A DNA stretch of 64,000 nt from Marifrigoribacter sp965178585 (GTDB lineage: Bacteria; Bacteroidota; Bacteroidia; Flavobacteriales; Flavobacteriaceae): assembly GCA_965178585.1 (NCBI GenBank), contig OZ238267.1, forward strand, positions 310,001 to 374,000. The letters run 5' to 3'. Shown here one piece after another: positions 1 to 8,686 of this stretch. The notes beneath the pieces are model-generated. The model made no database searches, was not told the origin of the DNA, and saw only the letters and a list, made by a program, of their open reading frames with translations. How positions within the stretch are numbered: the stretch's first letter is position 1; each line of letters begins with the position of its first letter. The translations under genes and the position numbers were made by a program.

Positions 1-968
1 GGATATTTGCCTACAGACGTTTCTCCAGATAACATTACAGCATCCGCTCCATCCATTACAGAATTTGCGACATCGTTTACTTCAGCTCTGGTTGGAGTTA
101 AAGAATCGATCATTGTCTCCATCATTTGGGTAGCAATGATTACTGGAATTCTTGCTTTCTTAGCAATTAGTACTAATCTTTTCTGAATTAAAGGAACTTC
201 TTCAGCTGGTACCTCTACACCTAAATCACCTCTTGCCACCATGATTCCATCACAATAGGCTACAATTTTTTTAATATTTGCAACTCCTTCAGGTTTTTCA
301 ATTTTAGCAATAATAGGTACTTTATATTCACTATTATTTTCAATTAATTTTTGAAGTTTTTTTAAATCTTTTGCAGATCTCACAAAAGACAAAGCAATCC
401 AATCTACACCTTGTTCTAAAGCAAAAAGAGCATCTTTTTTATCCTTTTTAGTTAGAGCTGGTAATGATAATTTAGTGTTAGGTAGGTTGACTCCTTTTTT
501 TGAATTGAATAATCCACCTTGAATCACCTTTGTTTTTACTTCATCAACACCATTGGTATTTATAACTTCAAACATCAGTTTTCCATCGTCCACCAATATT
601 CGTTCTCCTTTTTTTACATCGTTAGGGAAATCATCGTAGTTCATATAAACTCGTTCATGATTTCCAACAAATTCTTCTCCAGTACAAAAACTAATTTCGT
701 CTCCAGGATTAATCTCTACGCCTTTTTCCATTACCCCAACACGTAACTTTGGACCTTGTAAATCTGCTAATATGGCAATATTAACACCTAATTCTTCGCT
801 GAGTTCTCGAATTTGGCTAACGTTATCTTTTACGATTTGATAATCTGCATGTGAAAAATTAAGTCTAAAAACATTTACCCCTTCTAAGATCATGTTCTTC
901 ATAATTTCTTTACTGCTAATAGCGGGTCCTAAAGTGGCGACTATTTTGGTTCTTTTTTGATCAGGCAT
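1..968 (-). CDS. pyk: Pyruvate kinase, N-terminal part (runs off left edge)
   Basis: Catalyses phosphoenolpyruvate + ADP to pyruvate + ATP, the last step of glycolysis, in the cytoplasm. Translation from the ATG at 968 gives 322 residues before the window edge. It shows the N-terminal substrate-binding segment FRLNFSHAD (Arg35, Asn37, Ser39), the Lys/Glu segment AKIEKPEGV, the metal and substrate loop ARGDLGVEVP near residue 243 and ATQMMETM near residue 280. The family is about 470-480 residues, so roughly the last third is missing only because of the window edge. The start codon shares one base with the stop of the upstream IPExxxVDY gene (TAATG), so the two are translationally linked in the acpP operon. 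Confidence 0.97.
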   Translation of the reverse strand, partial: MPDQKRTKIVATLGPAISSKEIMKNMILEGVNVFRLNFSHADYQIVKDNVSQIRELSEELGVNIAILADLQGPKLRVGVMEKGVEINPGDEISFCTGEEFVGNHERVYMNYDDFPNDVKKGERILVDDGKLMFEVINTNGVDEVKTKVIQGGLFNSKKGVNLPNTKLSLPALTKKDKKDALFALEQGVDWIALSFVRSAKDLKKLQKLIENNSEYKVPIIAKIEKPEGVANIKKIVAYCDGIMVARGDLGVEVPAEEVPLIQKRLVLIAKKARIPVIIATQMMETMIDSLTPTRAEVNDVANSVMDGADAVMLSGETSVGKY

Positions 969-1459
969 TAGTTAAATATTAAATTATTTTTAGATTTTAT
1001 TTTATCACTATCAATTAGGTAAGCTGAAATAACTTGTTCTATTTCATTTATTGCAGAAATTAAATTTCTGGTGGGTACTTTTTCATAATCTGAATGAATC
1101 TTAAGAAAATAATCTACATTTTTAAACTCTTTTAGTAAAAAAGTAGTGATTGTTTTTTCTGAAGAAATATCACTAAATAAACCTCCAGAACTATGAACTT
1201 TTGCCATTAATGATTTGTTTTTATTGGCAACTAAATTATAAAGAAAATAATTTAATTCATCTTCATATTCAAATATAGGGAAAGAGACATCTAACCCTTG
1301 ACTTGAAAAATCAACATCTAAATTTTTTCTAGACAATCTTAATGACACTTGCTTGTTTAGCATATATGCCATTTTATAGGGCTCTTCACTGCAATGAATC
1401 GCTAAAAGTGAAAACTCATCCTGAAAATCGTCATCTAAAATTAGTTTATGATTAACCAT
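968..1459 (-). CDS. IPExxxVDY family protein
   Basis: Small 163-residue cytoplasmic protein of unknown function, in a family known from Bacteroidota and typically found between rnc and pyk, as here. The family name comes from a conserved nine-residue motif. The matching stretch here is LKEFKNVDY followed by FLKI, so the E, V, D and Y are kept but the first two residues (IP) are replaced by LK. No signal peptide or membrane segment is visible. It lies 94 bases after rnc and overlaps pyk by one base. Assignment rests on motif plus gene order; function is unknown. Confidence 0.85.
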   Translation of the reverse strand: MVNHKLILDDDFQDEFSLLAIHCSEEPYKMAYMLNKQVSLRLSRKNLDVDFSSQGLDVSFPIFEYEDELNYFLYNLVANKNKSLMAKVHSSGGLFSDISSEKTITTFLLKEFKNVDYFLKIHSDYEKVPTRNLISAINEIEQVISAYLIDSDKIKSKNNLIFN

Positions 1460-1553
1460 CTATTCTCTTTAAAGATTGTCAAAGTTCGAGAAAATAGTTG
1501 GAAGACCAACATTTCTAGTATAAACTATTTGTTAAATTAAAAAGTAGAAATTG

Positions 1554-2297
1554 TTATAGCATTTGGCTATCAATTCTTTTTTTTAATTTATAATAAGCTC
1601 TTTTAGCTGCAATTTCTTCAGCTTTTTTCTTGGAAGTTGCTCTAGCTTTAGAAACGGTTTCTTCTTCCAGTTTAAGTTTTACTGCAAAATGTTTTAAGGC
1701 GTCATTGCCAGTGTCTTCATAAACATTGAATTTAAAATTCTTTTTGTTTTTCTGACACCACTCAATAAATAAACTTTTATAACTAATAATTTTACCTTCT
1801 AATTTTTGAATATCAACGTAAGGCTTAATAACTCTTTTATTAATAAATTTTTCAGCATAAGCATACCCCTTGTCTAAATAAATAGCTCCAACTAATGCTT
1901 CAAAAATATTTCCGTGGAGATTCTCTCCAAATTGATTGGTTGGGATGGCTGTTCTAACTAAACTTATTAAATTTAAGTCTTTACCTAGTTCATTTAAATG
2001 CTCTCGACTCACTACTTTTGATCTCATTTTTGTTAGATATCCTTCATTGCCACCAGGAACCTTTTTATATAAATGAGCAGCAATAATAGAACTAATGATG
2101 GCGTCTCCTAAAAATTCCATCCGTTCATAATTTTTTTGATTCCCATCGTTATTGGTCTCATTTTTAGAACGATGCGTAAAGGCTTCCTCAAACAGTTTTA
2201 TGTTTTTTGGTCTATAGCTAATTATTTTTTTTATACCATAAAAAAAAGCCCCGTCCTCTTCGGTACGGGGGGTAAATATATTTTTTATAGAAGCCAT
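1554..2297 (-). CDS. rnc: Ribonuclease III
   Basis: Double-strand-specific endoribonuclease for rRNA and mRNA processing. The 247 residues hold the catalytic domain (about 25-165) and a dsRNA-binding domain (about 172-242, ending in a Lys/Ala-rich helix). The signature ERMEFLGDA is at residues 58-66, giving acidic ligands Glu61 and Asp65, and FEALVGAIYLD supplies the essential Glu133. Residue 130, where many family members have a catalytic Asp, is Asn in this protein. An N-terminal stretch of about 25 residues precedes the conserved domain. It is 14 bases downstream of fabF in the acpP operon. Confidence 0.97.
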   Translation of the reverse strand: MASIKNIFTPRTEEDGAFFYGIKKIISYRPKNIKLFEEAFTHRSKNETNNDGNQKNYERMEFLGDAIISSIIAAHLYKKVPGGNEGYLTKMRSKVVSREHLNELGKDLNLISLVRTAIPTNQFGENLHGNIFEALVGAIYLDKGYAYAEKFINKRVIKPYVDIQKLEGKIISYKSLFIEWCQKNKKNFKFNVYEDTGNDALKHFAVKLKLEEETVSKARATSKKKAEEIAAKRAYYKLKKRIDSQML

Positions 2298-2311
2298 ATT
2301 TTATTTTACAC

Positions 2312-3559
2312 TCACATTTTTTTAAATACAACACAAGCATTGTGACCACCAAAACCAAAAGTATTACTCATAGCAATTTTCACTTCTCGTTTTTGTGCCT
2401 TGTTTAATGTAAGATTTAATGTAGGGTCTATATTTTCATCAACGGTAGTGTGATTAATGGTAGGAGGAACTATACTGTTCTTTATAGATAATATTGAAGA
2501 GATAGCTTCAATAGCACCTGCAGCTCCTAACAAATGACCGGTCATTGATTTTGTTGAATTGATATTAATATCTTTAGCGTGTTCACCAAATACTTTGGTA
2601 ATTGCTTTTAATTCTGCGACATCACCTAATGGTGTTGATGTTCCGTGAGTATTGATAGCATCTACATCTTCTGGTTTTATACCAGCATCACGAAGACAAT
2701 TAAGCATTACTCTTTCTACACCGATACCTTCTGGGTGAGGCGCCGTCATATGATGAGCGTCACTAGACATTCCTCCACCTAAAACTTCGGCATAAATTTT
2801 TGCACCACGTTTTTTTGCGTGTTCATATTCTTCAAGTACTAATGCGCCAGCACCTTCACCTAAAACAAATCCATCACGAGTAGCATCAAAAGGTCTTGAA
2901 GCTGTTTCTGGACTTTCATTTAGAGTAGATAACGCGTGCATAGCATTAAACCCTCCCATCCCTGCAATGGTCACCGCAGCTTCACTTCCTCCAGTTATAA
3001 TAACATCACAATGTCCTAAACGAATATAGTTTAGGGCATCAATCATAGCATTAGCTGAAGAAGCACAAGCAGAAACCGTAGTATAATTAGCTCCCATAAA
3101 TCCATGCTTAATAGAAATATTAGCTGGAGCAATATCGGCAATCATTTTAGGAATAAAGAAGGGGTTGAAACGTGGTGTTCCATCCCCTTCTGCAAAGTTT
3201 ATTACCTCATTTTGAAAAGTTTCTAATCCACCAATACCAGCCCCCCAAATTACACCTACTCTAAATTTATCTATTTCATCTAAATTTAGGTTTGAATCCT
3301 CGATTGCTTCATCTGAAGAAACCAATGCATATTGAGCGAAACGGTCTAGTTTTCTAGCCTCTTTTCTATTAAAATGAGTTAATGGATCGAAGTTTTTAAG
3401 TTCGCAAGCAAATTTAGTCTTGAACTTTTCAGTGTCAAAATAAGTAATATTAGCACACCCGCTTTTACCAGCAACCAATGCGTCCCAATAATCGGAAACA
3501 TTATTACCAATAGGCGTAAGTGCACCTAATCCTGTAACTACAACTCGCTTTAATTCCAT
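2312..3559 (-). CDS. fabF: 3-oxoacyl-[acyl-carrier-protein] synthase II
   Basis: Condensing enzyme that elongates acyl-ACP with malonyl-ACP in type II fatty acid synthesis. Full length at 415 residues. The catalytic triad is visible: Cys165 in VSACASSANA, His305 in NTHGTSTPLGD and His342 in SMTGHLLGAAG. The C-terminal NTFGFGGHNACVVF motif is also present. It starts 12 bases after acpP, whose product is its substrate carrier, so the two are co-transcribed. Confidence 0.98.
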   Translation of the reverse strand: MELKRVVVTGLGALTPIGNNVSDYWDALVAGKSGCANITYFDTEKFKTKFACELKNFDPLTHFNRKEARKLDRFAQYALVSSDEAIEDSNLNLDEIDKFRVGVIWGAGIGGLETFQNEVINFAEGDGTPRFNPFFIPKMIADIAPANISIKHGFMGANYTTVSACASSANAMIDALNYIRLGHCDVIITGGSEAAVTIAGMGGFNAMHALSTLNESPETASRPFDATRDGFVLGEGAGALVLEEYEHAKKRGAKIYAEVLGGGMSSDAHHMTAPHPEGIGVERVMLNCLRDAGIKPEDVDAINTHGTSTPLGDVAELKAITKVFGEHAKDININSTKSMTGHLLGAAGAIEAISSILSIKNSIVPPTINHTTVDENIDPTLNLTLNKAQKREVKIAMSNTFGFGGHNACVVFKKM

Positions 3560-3571
3560 ATTAGAAGAAGT

Positions 3572-3805
3572 TTATTTTGCTGCTTCTATGTATGTGATTG
3601 CTTGACCAACCGTCGCAATATTTTCAGCTTGGTCATCTGGTATTTGAATATCAAATTCTTTTTCAAATTCCATAATAAGCTCTACAGTATCTAATGAGTC
3701 TGCTCCTAAGTCGTTTGTGAAGCTAGCTTCTGTTACAACTTCGTTTTCGTCTACACCTAATTTGTCTACGATAATAGCTTTTACTCTTGATGCAATGTCT
3801 GACAT
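3572..3805 (-). CDS. acpP: Acyl carrier protein
   Basis: Carries growing acyl chains on a 4'-phosphopantetheine arm in fatty acid synthesis. It is 77 residues, highly acidic, with the attachment site GADSLDTVEL; the modified serine is Ser37. First gene of the minus-strand acpP-fabF-rnc-IPExxxVDY-pyk operon, with a good Bacteroidota promoter just upstream at 3838-3866. Confidence 0.98.
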   Translation of the reverse strand: MSDIASRVKAIIVDKLGVDENEVVTEASFTNDLGADSLDTVELIMEFEKEFDIQIPDDQAENIATVGQAITYIEAAK

Positions 3806-3837
3806 AATTCTTGTTTTTAAATTTTAATTATAATTTG

Positions 3838-3866
3838 CAAAAATAAAATATTTTAAATTAAAACAA
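3838..3866 (-). promoter_or_regulatory. Promoter of the acpP-fabF-rnc operon
   Basis: On the minus strand TTG (3866-3864) is followed after 18 bases by TATTTTTG (3845-3838). This matches the Bacteroidota primary sigma factor pattern TTG-N17-23-TAnnTTTG. It lies 33 bases before the acpP start codon. Confidence 0.7.
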
Positions 3867-3930
3867 CGCTTTAATATTAAAATGTGATTCTAAAATTAAA
3901 CATTTTAGCTGAGTAATTCTTGTTTTAACG

Positions 3931-3938
3931 TATTTTTG
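3931..3938 (+). promoter_or_regulatory. Likely -7 element upstream of purN
   Basis: TATTTTTG fits the Bacteroidota -7 consensus TAnnTTTG, 45 bases before the purN start codon. No TTG sits at the ideal spacing; the nearest is only 8 bases upstream, so the -33 element is weak or absent. Confidence 0.4.
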
Positions 3939-3983
3939 TGAAATAATTTGGATTATAAAACCTATCCTTTATAAAAATAATTC

Positions 3984-4553
3984 ATGAAACGTATTGTTGT
4001 TTTTGCTTCCGGAAGTGGTACTAATGCTGAGAATATTATAAAATATTTTCAAAAATCGAATTTGGCTAAAGTAACATTAGTGTTGTCAAATAGAAAGAAT
4101 GCAAAGGTTTTAGAAAGAGCTGAAAAATTAAATATTTCGTCTAAAAATTTCACCAAAACGGAGTTTACAAATTCTGAAAATATTTTAAATATTTTGAAAG
4201 CAGAATCTCCGGATTTAATTGTTCTTGCAGGCTTTCTTTTGAAATTCCCTGAGTTTATTTTAAAAGAATTTCCAAACAAATTAATTAATATCCATCCAGC
4301 ATTGTTACCTAAATTTGGTGGGAAAGGTATGTATGGTATACATGTCCACGAATCTGTAGTACTAAATAAAGAAAACGAAACAGGAATAACAATACATTAC
4401 GTTAATGAAAATTATGATGAGGGAGCAATCATATTTCAGAAAAGCTTTCAGCTTGTAGAAGATGAAACAGCAGAAAGTGTTGCAAGTAAAATACATGTGT
4501 TGGAATATGAATATTTTCCAAAAGTGATTGAAAAATTGCTAACTGAAGATTAA
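3984..4553 (+). CDS. purN: Phosphoribosylglycinamide formyltransferase
   Basis: Transfers a formyl group from 10-formyl-tetrahydrofolate to GAR in purine synthesis. The 189 residues match the usual length. The nucleotide-binding loop GSGTNAENI is at residues 10-18, and the catalytic triad of the family is visible as Asn102 and His104 (NIHPALLPKFGG) and Asp145 (NYDEGAIIFQ). It is transcribed divergently from acpP and followed 35 bases later by an RNase H gene; a PurF-type enzyme lies 2 kb downstream. Confidence 0.95.
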   Translation: MKRIVVFASGSGTNAENIIKYFQKSNLAKVTLVLSNRKNAKVLERAEKLNISSKNFTKTEFTNSENILNILKAESPDLIVLAGFLLKFPEFILKEFPNKLINIHPALLPKFGGKGMYGIHVHESVVLNKENETGITIHYVNENYDEGAIIFQKSFQLVEDETAESVASKIHVLEYEYFPKVIEKLLTED

Positions 4554-4588
4554 AATAGATAGTTAGATCTTGTTTTTACAAGTATAAT

Positions 4589-5224
4589 ATGGCAAAAAAA
4601 CAAAAGTATTATGTAGTGTGGTTTGGAAATCCAGCAGGAATATTTGATAGCTGGAAGGAATGTCAACTTTCAATTAAAGATGTTAAGGGAGCTCAATACA
4701 AGTCATTTTTAACTTTCGCTGAAGCAAAAAAAGCATTTAATAAAGAGTACAAAGATTATGTAGGTGTTAATACCAAAAAGAAAATACTTACTAAAGAAGA
4801 ATTAAAAAAAATAGGTGATCCTAATTTATTCACGATATCTGTAGATGCAGCTTCTAGCGGTAATCCTGGTAAAATGGAATACCGTGGTGTAGATACACAA
4901 ACCCATAAACAGTTATTTCATCAAGGACCTTTTGATCAAGGAACCAATAATGTAGGGGAATTTTTAGCATTGGTTCATGGTCTAGCCTTTTTAAAGCAAC
5001 ATAATAGTGATCGTAAAATTTATAGCGATTCTAAAATTGCAATAGGTTGGGTAAAAAAGAAAAAATGTAACACTAAATTGAAGCAGACTTCAAAGAATCA
5101 AAAGATTTTTGAATTAGTTGCTCGAGCTGAAAACTGGCTTAAAAACAATACCTATAAAACAACTATTATTAAATGGGAAACAAAAGCTTGGGGAGAAATT
5201 CCTGCTGATTTTGGGAGAAAATAA
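4589..5224 (+). CDS. Ribonuclease HI with viroplasmin domain
   Basis: Cleaves RNA in RNA-DNA hybrids. The 211 residues comprise an N-terminal viroplasmin/hybrid-binding domain (about 5-50, YYVVWFGNPAGIFDSWKEC) and a C-terminal RNase H domain (about 80-211). The four acidic catalytic residues are visible: Asp86 (SVDAASSGNPG), Glu124 (NVGEFLAL), Asp147 (YSDSKIAI) and Asp207 (PADFGRK). This two-domain form is the common RNase HI of Bacteroidota. No signal peptide; cytoplasmic. Confidence 0.93.
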   Translation: MAKKQKYYVVWFGNPAGIFDSWKECQLSIKDVKGAQYKSFLTFAEAKKAFNKEYKDYVGVNTKKKILTKEELKKIGDPNLFTISVDAASSGNPGKMEYRGVDTQTHKQLFHQGPFDQGTNNVGEFLALVHGLAFLKQHNSDRKIYSDSKIAIGWVKKKKCNTKLKQTSKNQKIFELVARAENWLKNNTYKTTIIKWETKAWGEIPADFGRK

Positions 5225-5294
5225 CAATAATTGGGTTTTGAAAATATAACCGATTTCAAGTTTTTAAAACTTTTAAAATAACAACTCAAAACCC

Positions 5295-5302
5295 TATCTT
5301 TG
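5295..5302 (+). promoter_or_regulatory. -7 element upstream of the PfkB-family gene
   Basis: TATCTTTG matches TAnnTTTG, 22 bases before the start codon. The -33 side has no clear TTG. Confidence 0.5.
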
Positions 5303-5324
5303 CAGCTTAAAATATACCCTATTT

Positions 5325-6248
5325 ATGAGTAAACTTGTTATTGTTGGAACGGTAGCTTTTGATGCTATTGAAACTCCTTTTGGAAAAACAGATAAAATTT
5401 TAGGTGGAGCTGCCACCTTTATTGGATTAGCAGCAGCTCAATTTGAAGTTGATGGAGCCATTGTTTCTGTTGTAGGTGGTGATTTTCCTAATGAATATAT
5501 TTCTATGTTAGAAGAAAGAGGATTAGATGTTTCTAGTCTGGAAGTAGTTGAAAATGGAAAAACGTTCTTTTGGAGTGGGAAGTATCATAACGATATGAAT
5601 ACTAGAGACACACTAGCTACTGAATTAAATGTTCTTGCTGATTTTAATCCTATTGTGCCAGAATCATATAAAGATGCTAAGGTTGTAATGTTAGGAAATT
5701 TACATCCTTTAGTACAACTTGGTGTTATTGAACAAATGAATGAAAAGCCTAATTTAGTAATTCTTGATACTATGAATTTCTGGATGGATACAGCTTTAGA
5801 AGACCTAATGAAGGTCATCGCTAAAGTAGACGTTATAACCATTAATGATGAAGAAGCAAGACAATTAACAGGTGAATACTCATTAGTTGTTGCTGCTAAA
5901 AAAATCATGGCTATGGGCCCTGAATTTGTTGTTATTAAAAAGGGAGAACACGGAGCATTATTGTTTTTTGAAGATGAAATATTTTATGCCCCAGCATTAC
6001 CTTTAAAAGAAGTTTTTGACCCAACAGGAGCAGGAGATACATTTGCTGGTGGATTTGCAGGGTATCTTGCAAAAACAGGAGATTTTAGTTTTGAAAACCT
6101 TAAAAAAGCGATTATTTATGGTTCTGCATTAGCTTCTTTTTCTGTTGAAAAATTTGGGACAGAACGAATGATCGATTTAGGGAAAGAAGAACTCTATGAT
6201 CGAATAGTTCAATTTAAAAATTTAACTCAATTCGAATTAAGCGAATAA
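5325..6248 (+). CDS. PfkB-family carbohydrate/nucleoside kinase
   Basis: Ribokinase-fold sugar or nucleoside kinase of 307 residues. The PfkB C-terminal signature DPTGAGDTFAGGFAGYL begins at Asp232, with the catalytic base Asp238. The N-terminal GGAATFIGLAAAQ glycine-rich region is also typical. The substrate cannot be read from sequence; adenosine/ribose-type substrates are possible. It is followed by a strong terminator (6257-6280), then a PurF-type gene, so it forms its own unit with an upstream -7 element. Cytoplasmic. Confidence 0.88.
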   Translation: MSKLVIVGTVAFDAIETPFGKTDKILGGAATFIGLAAAQFEVDGAIVSVVGGDFPNEYISMLEERGLDVSSLEVVENGKTFFWSGKYHNDMNTRDTLATELNVLADFNPIVPESYKDAKVVMLGNLHPLVQLGVIEQMNEKPNLVILDTMNFWMDTALEDLMKVIAKVDVITINDEEARQLTGEYSLVVAAKKIMAMGPEFVVIKKGEHGALLFFEDEIFYAPALPLKEVFDPTGAGDTFAGGFAGYLAKTGDFSFENLKKAIIYGSALASFSVEKFGTERMIDLGKEELYDRIVQFKNLTQFELSE

Positions 6249-6256
6249 AATAACAC

Positions 6257-6280
6257 GCCCTGTAACGCAGGGCTTTTTTT
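6257..6280 (+). terminator. Rho-independent terminator after the PfkB gene
   Basis: GCCCTG (6257-6262) and CAGGGC (6268-6273) form a 6-bp GC-rich stem with a 5-base loop, followed by seven T. Confidence 0.9.
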
Positions 6281-6302
6281 ATTAATATATTGAAATAATA
6301 GT

Positions 6303-8201
6303 ATGAGTGATGCTTTAAAACATGAATGTGGAATTGCACTAGTTCGACTTCTTAAGCCTTTAGAATTCTATAAAGAAAAGTATGGGACTGCCTTTTACGG
6401 TATTAATAAAATGTATTTAATGATGGAAAAACAGCACAATCGCGGTCAAGACGGTGCTGGTTTTGCAAGTATTAAATTAAATGTTGATCCTGGTGAACGA
6501 TATATAAGTAGGGTTCGATCGAATGCTTCTCAACCAATTCAGGATATTTTTTCAAAAATTAATGATCGTATCAATAATGAATTAATTTCACACCCTGCAT
6601 TAAAAAATGACGTTGCCGCTCAGAAAAAAAACATTCCCTACCTAGGAGAATTAATGTTGGGTCATGTGAGGTATGGAACTTTTGGAGGAAATAGTGTTGA
6701 ACATGTGCACCCTTTTTTAAGACAAAATAACTGGATGCACCGTAATTTAATTATTGCTGGAAATTTCAATATGACCAATACTACGGAGCTTTTCAATAAC
6801 TTAATTGAGCTTGGGATGCATCCTAAAGAGAAAGCTGACACCATTACTGTAATGGAAAAAATTGGACATTTTTTAGACGATGCAGTTAGAAAATTATATA
6901 AAAAAGCAAAAGCACAAGGCCTTACAAAAATCGAATCTTCGCAATTTATAGTAGAAAATATAAATCTTGCAAAAATTTTACGCAAGTCAGCTATTCATTG
7001 GGATGGTGGTTATGCAATGGCAGGATTGTTAGGACATGGAGACTCTTTTGTATTTAGGGACCCAGCTGGTATTAGACCTGCTTTTTATTATAAAGATGAT
7101 GAGGTTGTGGTAGTTGCTTCAGAGAGACCTGCAATACAGACTGTTTTTAATGTTCCATTTGAGGAAGTGAAAGAGCTAGACCCAGGTCATGCACTTCTGT
7201 TAAGAAAGGACGGTTATATGTCAATTTCAAAAATATTAGAACCATTAGAGAAAAAATCGTGTTCGTTTGAGCGTATTTATTTTTCGAGAGGAAGTGATGC
7301 GGAAATATACCAAGAAAGAAAAAACTTAGGAAAACTTTTAATGCCTAAAGTGTTAAAAGCAATTCAACATGACACTGAAAACTCCGTATTTTCATTTATT
7401 CCAAATACTGCTGAAACATCATTTTATGGAATGTTGGAAGCCGCTCAAGACGAATTAAACAAACAAAAGAACGATACTATCCTTGAAGAAAAGGAAGGAT
7501 TAACTAATGAAAGGCTACAAGAAATATTGTCTCACAAAATTCGAACTGAGAAAATAGCTATTAAAGATGTGAAATTAAGAACTTTTATTACAGAAGATAG
7601 TAGTAGAGATGATTTAGTTGCACACGTTTATGACGTAACTTATGGTGTAGTAAAAAAAGATGATAATTTAGTTATTATAGATGATAGTATTGTTCGAGGG
7701 ACTACCTTGAAAAAGAGTATTCTTAAAATGTTAGATCGTTTAAATCCTAAACAAATTGTAGTAGTTTCTTCTGCGCCACAAATTAGATATCCCGATTGTT
7801 ATGGGATTGATATGGCAAGATTGGAAGCATTAATAGCGTTTCAAGGAGCTTTAGAGCTTCATAAAGACAGAGGAACTGAAGGGATTGTAGATGAAATTTA
7901 TAAAAAATGTAAAGAGCAGGAAGGTGCTCCGGATAAAGAACAAATAAATCATGTAAAAGAATTATACGCTCCTTTTACAGATGAAGAGATTTCAGATAAA
8001 ATTGCTGAAATTATAAGTGATAATAGTATTAATGCAGATGTGAAAGTAATATTTCAATCTGTAGATGACCTTCATATAGCTTGTCCAAATGACCTTGGAG
8101 ATTGGTATTTTACTGGGGACTATCCTACTCCAGGAGGTAATAGAGTTGTAAATAAAGCATATATTAATTTTATAGAAGGAAATCCAGAAAGAGCTTATTA
8201 A
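6303..8201 (+). CDS. Amidophosphoribosyltransferase-like class II glutamine amidotransferase (long form)
   Basis: PurF-type enzyme: an N-terminal Ntn-type glutaminase fused to a phosphoribosyltransferase, expected to make phosphoribosylamine from PRPP and glutamine. The glutaminase nucleophile is Cys9 (HECGIALVR) after a short propeptide-like segment, with QHNRGQDGAGF and HVRYGTFGG conserved. The PRPP loop VIIDDSIVRGTTL is at about residues 457-469. At 632 residues it is some 130 longer than classical PurF (about 500), with extra sequence in the linker near residues 380-430 and in the C-terminal half. Bacteroidota often carry this long form besides a standard PurF, so whether it is the main PurF is uncertain. 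Confidence 0.88.
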   Translation: MSDALKHECGIALVRLLKPLEFYKEKYGTAFYGINKMYLMMEKQHNRGQDGAGFASIKLNVDPGERYISRVRSNASQPIQDIFSKINDRINNELISHPALKNDVAAQKKNIPYLGELMLGHVRYGTFGGNSVEHVHPFLRQNNWMHRNLIIAGNFNMTNTTELFNNLIELGMHPKEKADTITVMEKIGHFLDDAVRKLYKKAKAQGLTKIESSQFIVENINLAKILRKSAIHWDGGYAMAGLLGHGDSFVFRDPAGIRPAFYYKDDEVVVVASERPAIQTVFNVPFEEVKELDPGHALLLRKDGYMSISKILEPLEKKSCSFERIYFSRGSDAEIYQERKNLGKLLMPKVLKAIQHDTENSVFSFIPNTAETSFYGMLEAAQDELNKQKNDTILEEKEGLTNERLQEILSHKIRTEKIAIKDVKLRTFITEDSSRDDLVAHVYDVTYGVVKKDDNLVIIDDSIVRGTTLKKSILKMLDRLNPKQIVVVSSAPQIRYPDCYGIDMARLEALIAFQGALELHKDRGTEGIVDEIYKKCKEQEGAPDKEQINHVKELYAPFTDEEISDKIAEIISDNSINADVKVIFQSVDDLHIACPNDLGDWYFTGDYPTPGGNRVVNKAYINFIEGNPERAY

Positions 8202-8203
8202 AA

Positions 8204-8686
8204 ATGGTAAAAATACTTTTTAAAGAAGAGCAACGATTTACTCAATGGTGGTTATGGCTTTTTTTAATTGGTATTGGATTAATTCCTATTGTTGGATTAT
8301 ATAATCAGATATTTCTTGGAGAAGAATTTGGAGATAACCATATGTCTAATTTTGGACTTATAATTTTTTCAATATTCACCCTACTCTTTATTGCTTTATT
8401 CAGAATTATTAAGCTAAAAACAGAAATATCTACTAAAGAATTAAATTTTGCACTCAAACCTTTTGTTTCAAGAAAAGTGAATTTGAATGATATTGCTTCA
8501 GTAAAAATAGTAGATTATGGATTTGTTGGAGGATGGGGAATTAGAAAATGGACTTCATTTGGAACCGTTTATAATATAAAAGGTAAAATTGGTTTAGCTA
8601 TTGAATTAAAGAATGGCTCAAAATTTTTAATTGGTACTCAAAAAGAAACTGAACTTAAAAACGTTATTAAAGAAATTATTCTTTAA
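8204..8686 (+). CDS. Small membrane protein with PH-like C-terminal domain
   Basis: 160 residues, not recognised by name. Two predicted membrane helices (about 15-35, WWLWLFLIGIGLIPIVGLY, and about 46-67) are followed by a soluble, strand-rich domain of about 90 residues. That domain contains GGWGIRKW and ends in KNVIKEIIL, a layout typical of PH-like domain membrane proteins. It starts 2 bases after the PurF-type gene and abuts the hemolysin III gene, so it is in their operon. Function unknown. Confidence 0.75.
   Translation: MVKILFKEEQRFTQWWLWLFLIGIGLIPIVGLYNQIFLGEEFGDNHMSNFGLIIFSIFTLLFIALFRIIKLKTEISTKELNFALKPFVSRKVNLNDIASVKIVDYGFVGGWGIRKWTSFGTVYNIKGKIGLAIELKNGSKFLIGTQKETELKNVIKEIIL

Noticed and set aside
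519..746. 75-residue plus-strand frame
   Set aside because: Lies opposite pyruvate kinase; composition is that of an AT-rich antisense frame.
5585..5908. 107-residue minus-strand frame
   Set aside because: Antisense of the PfkB-family kinase gene with no recognisable motif.
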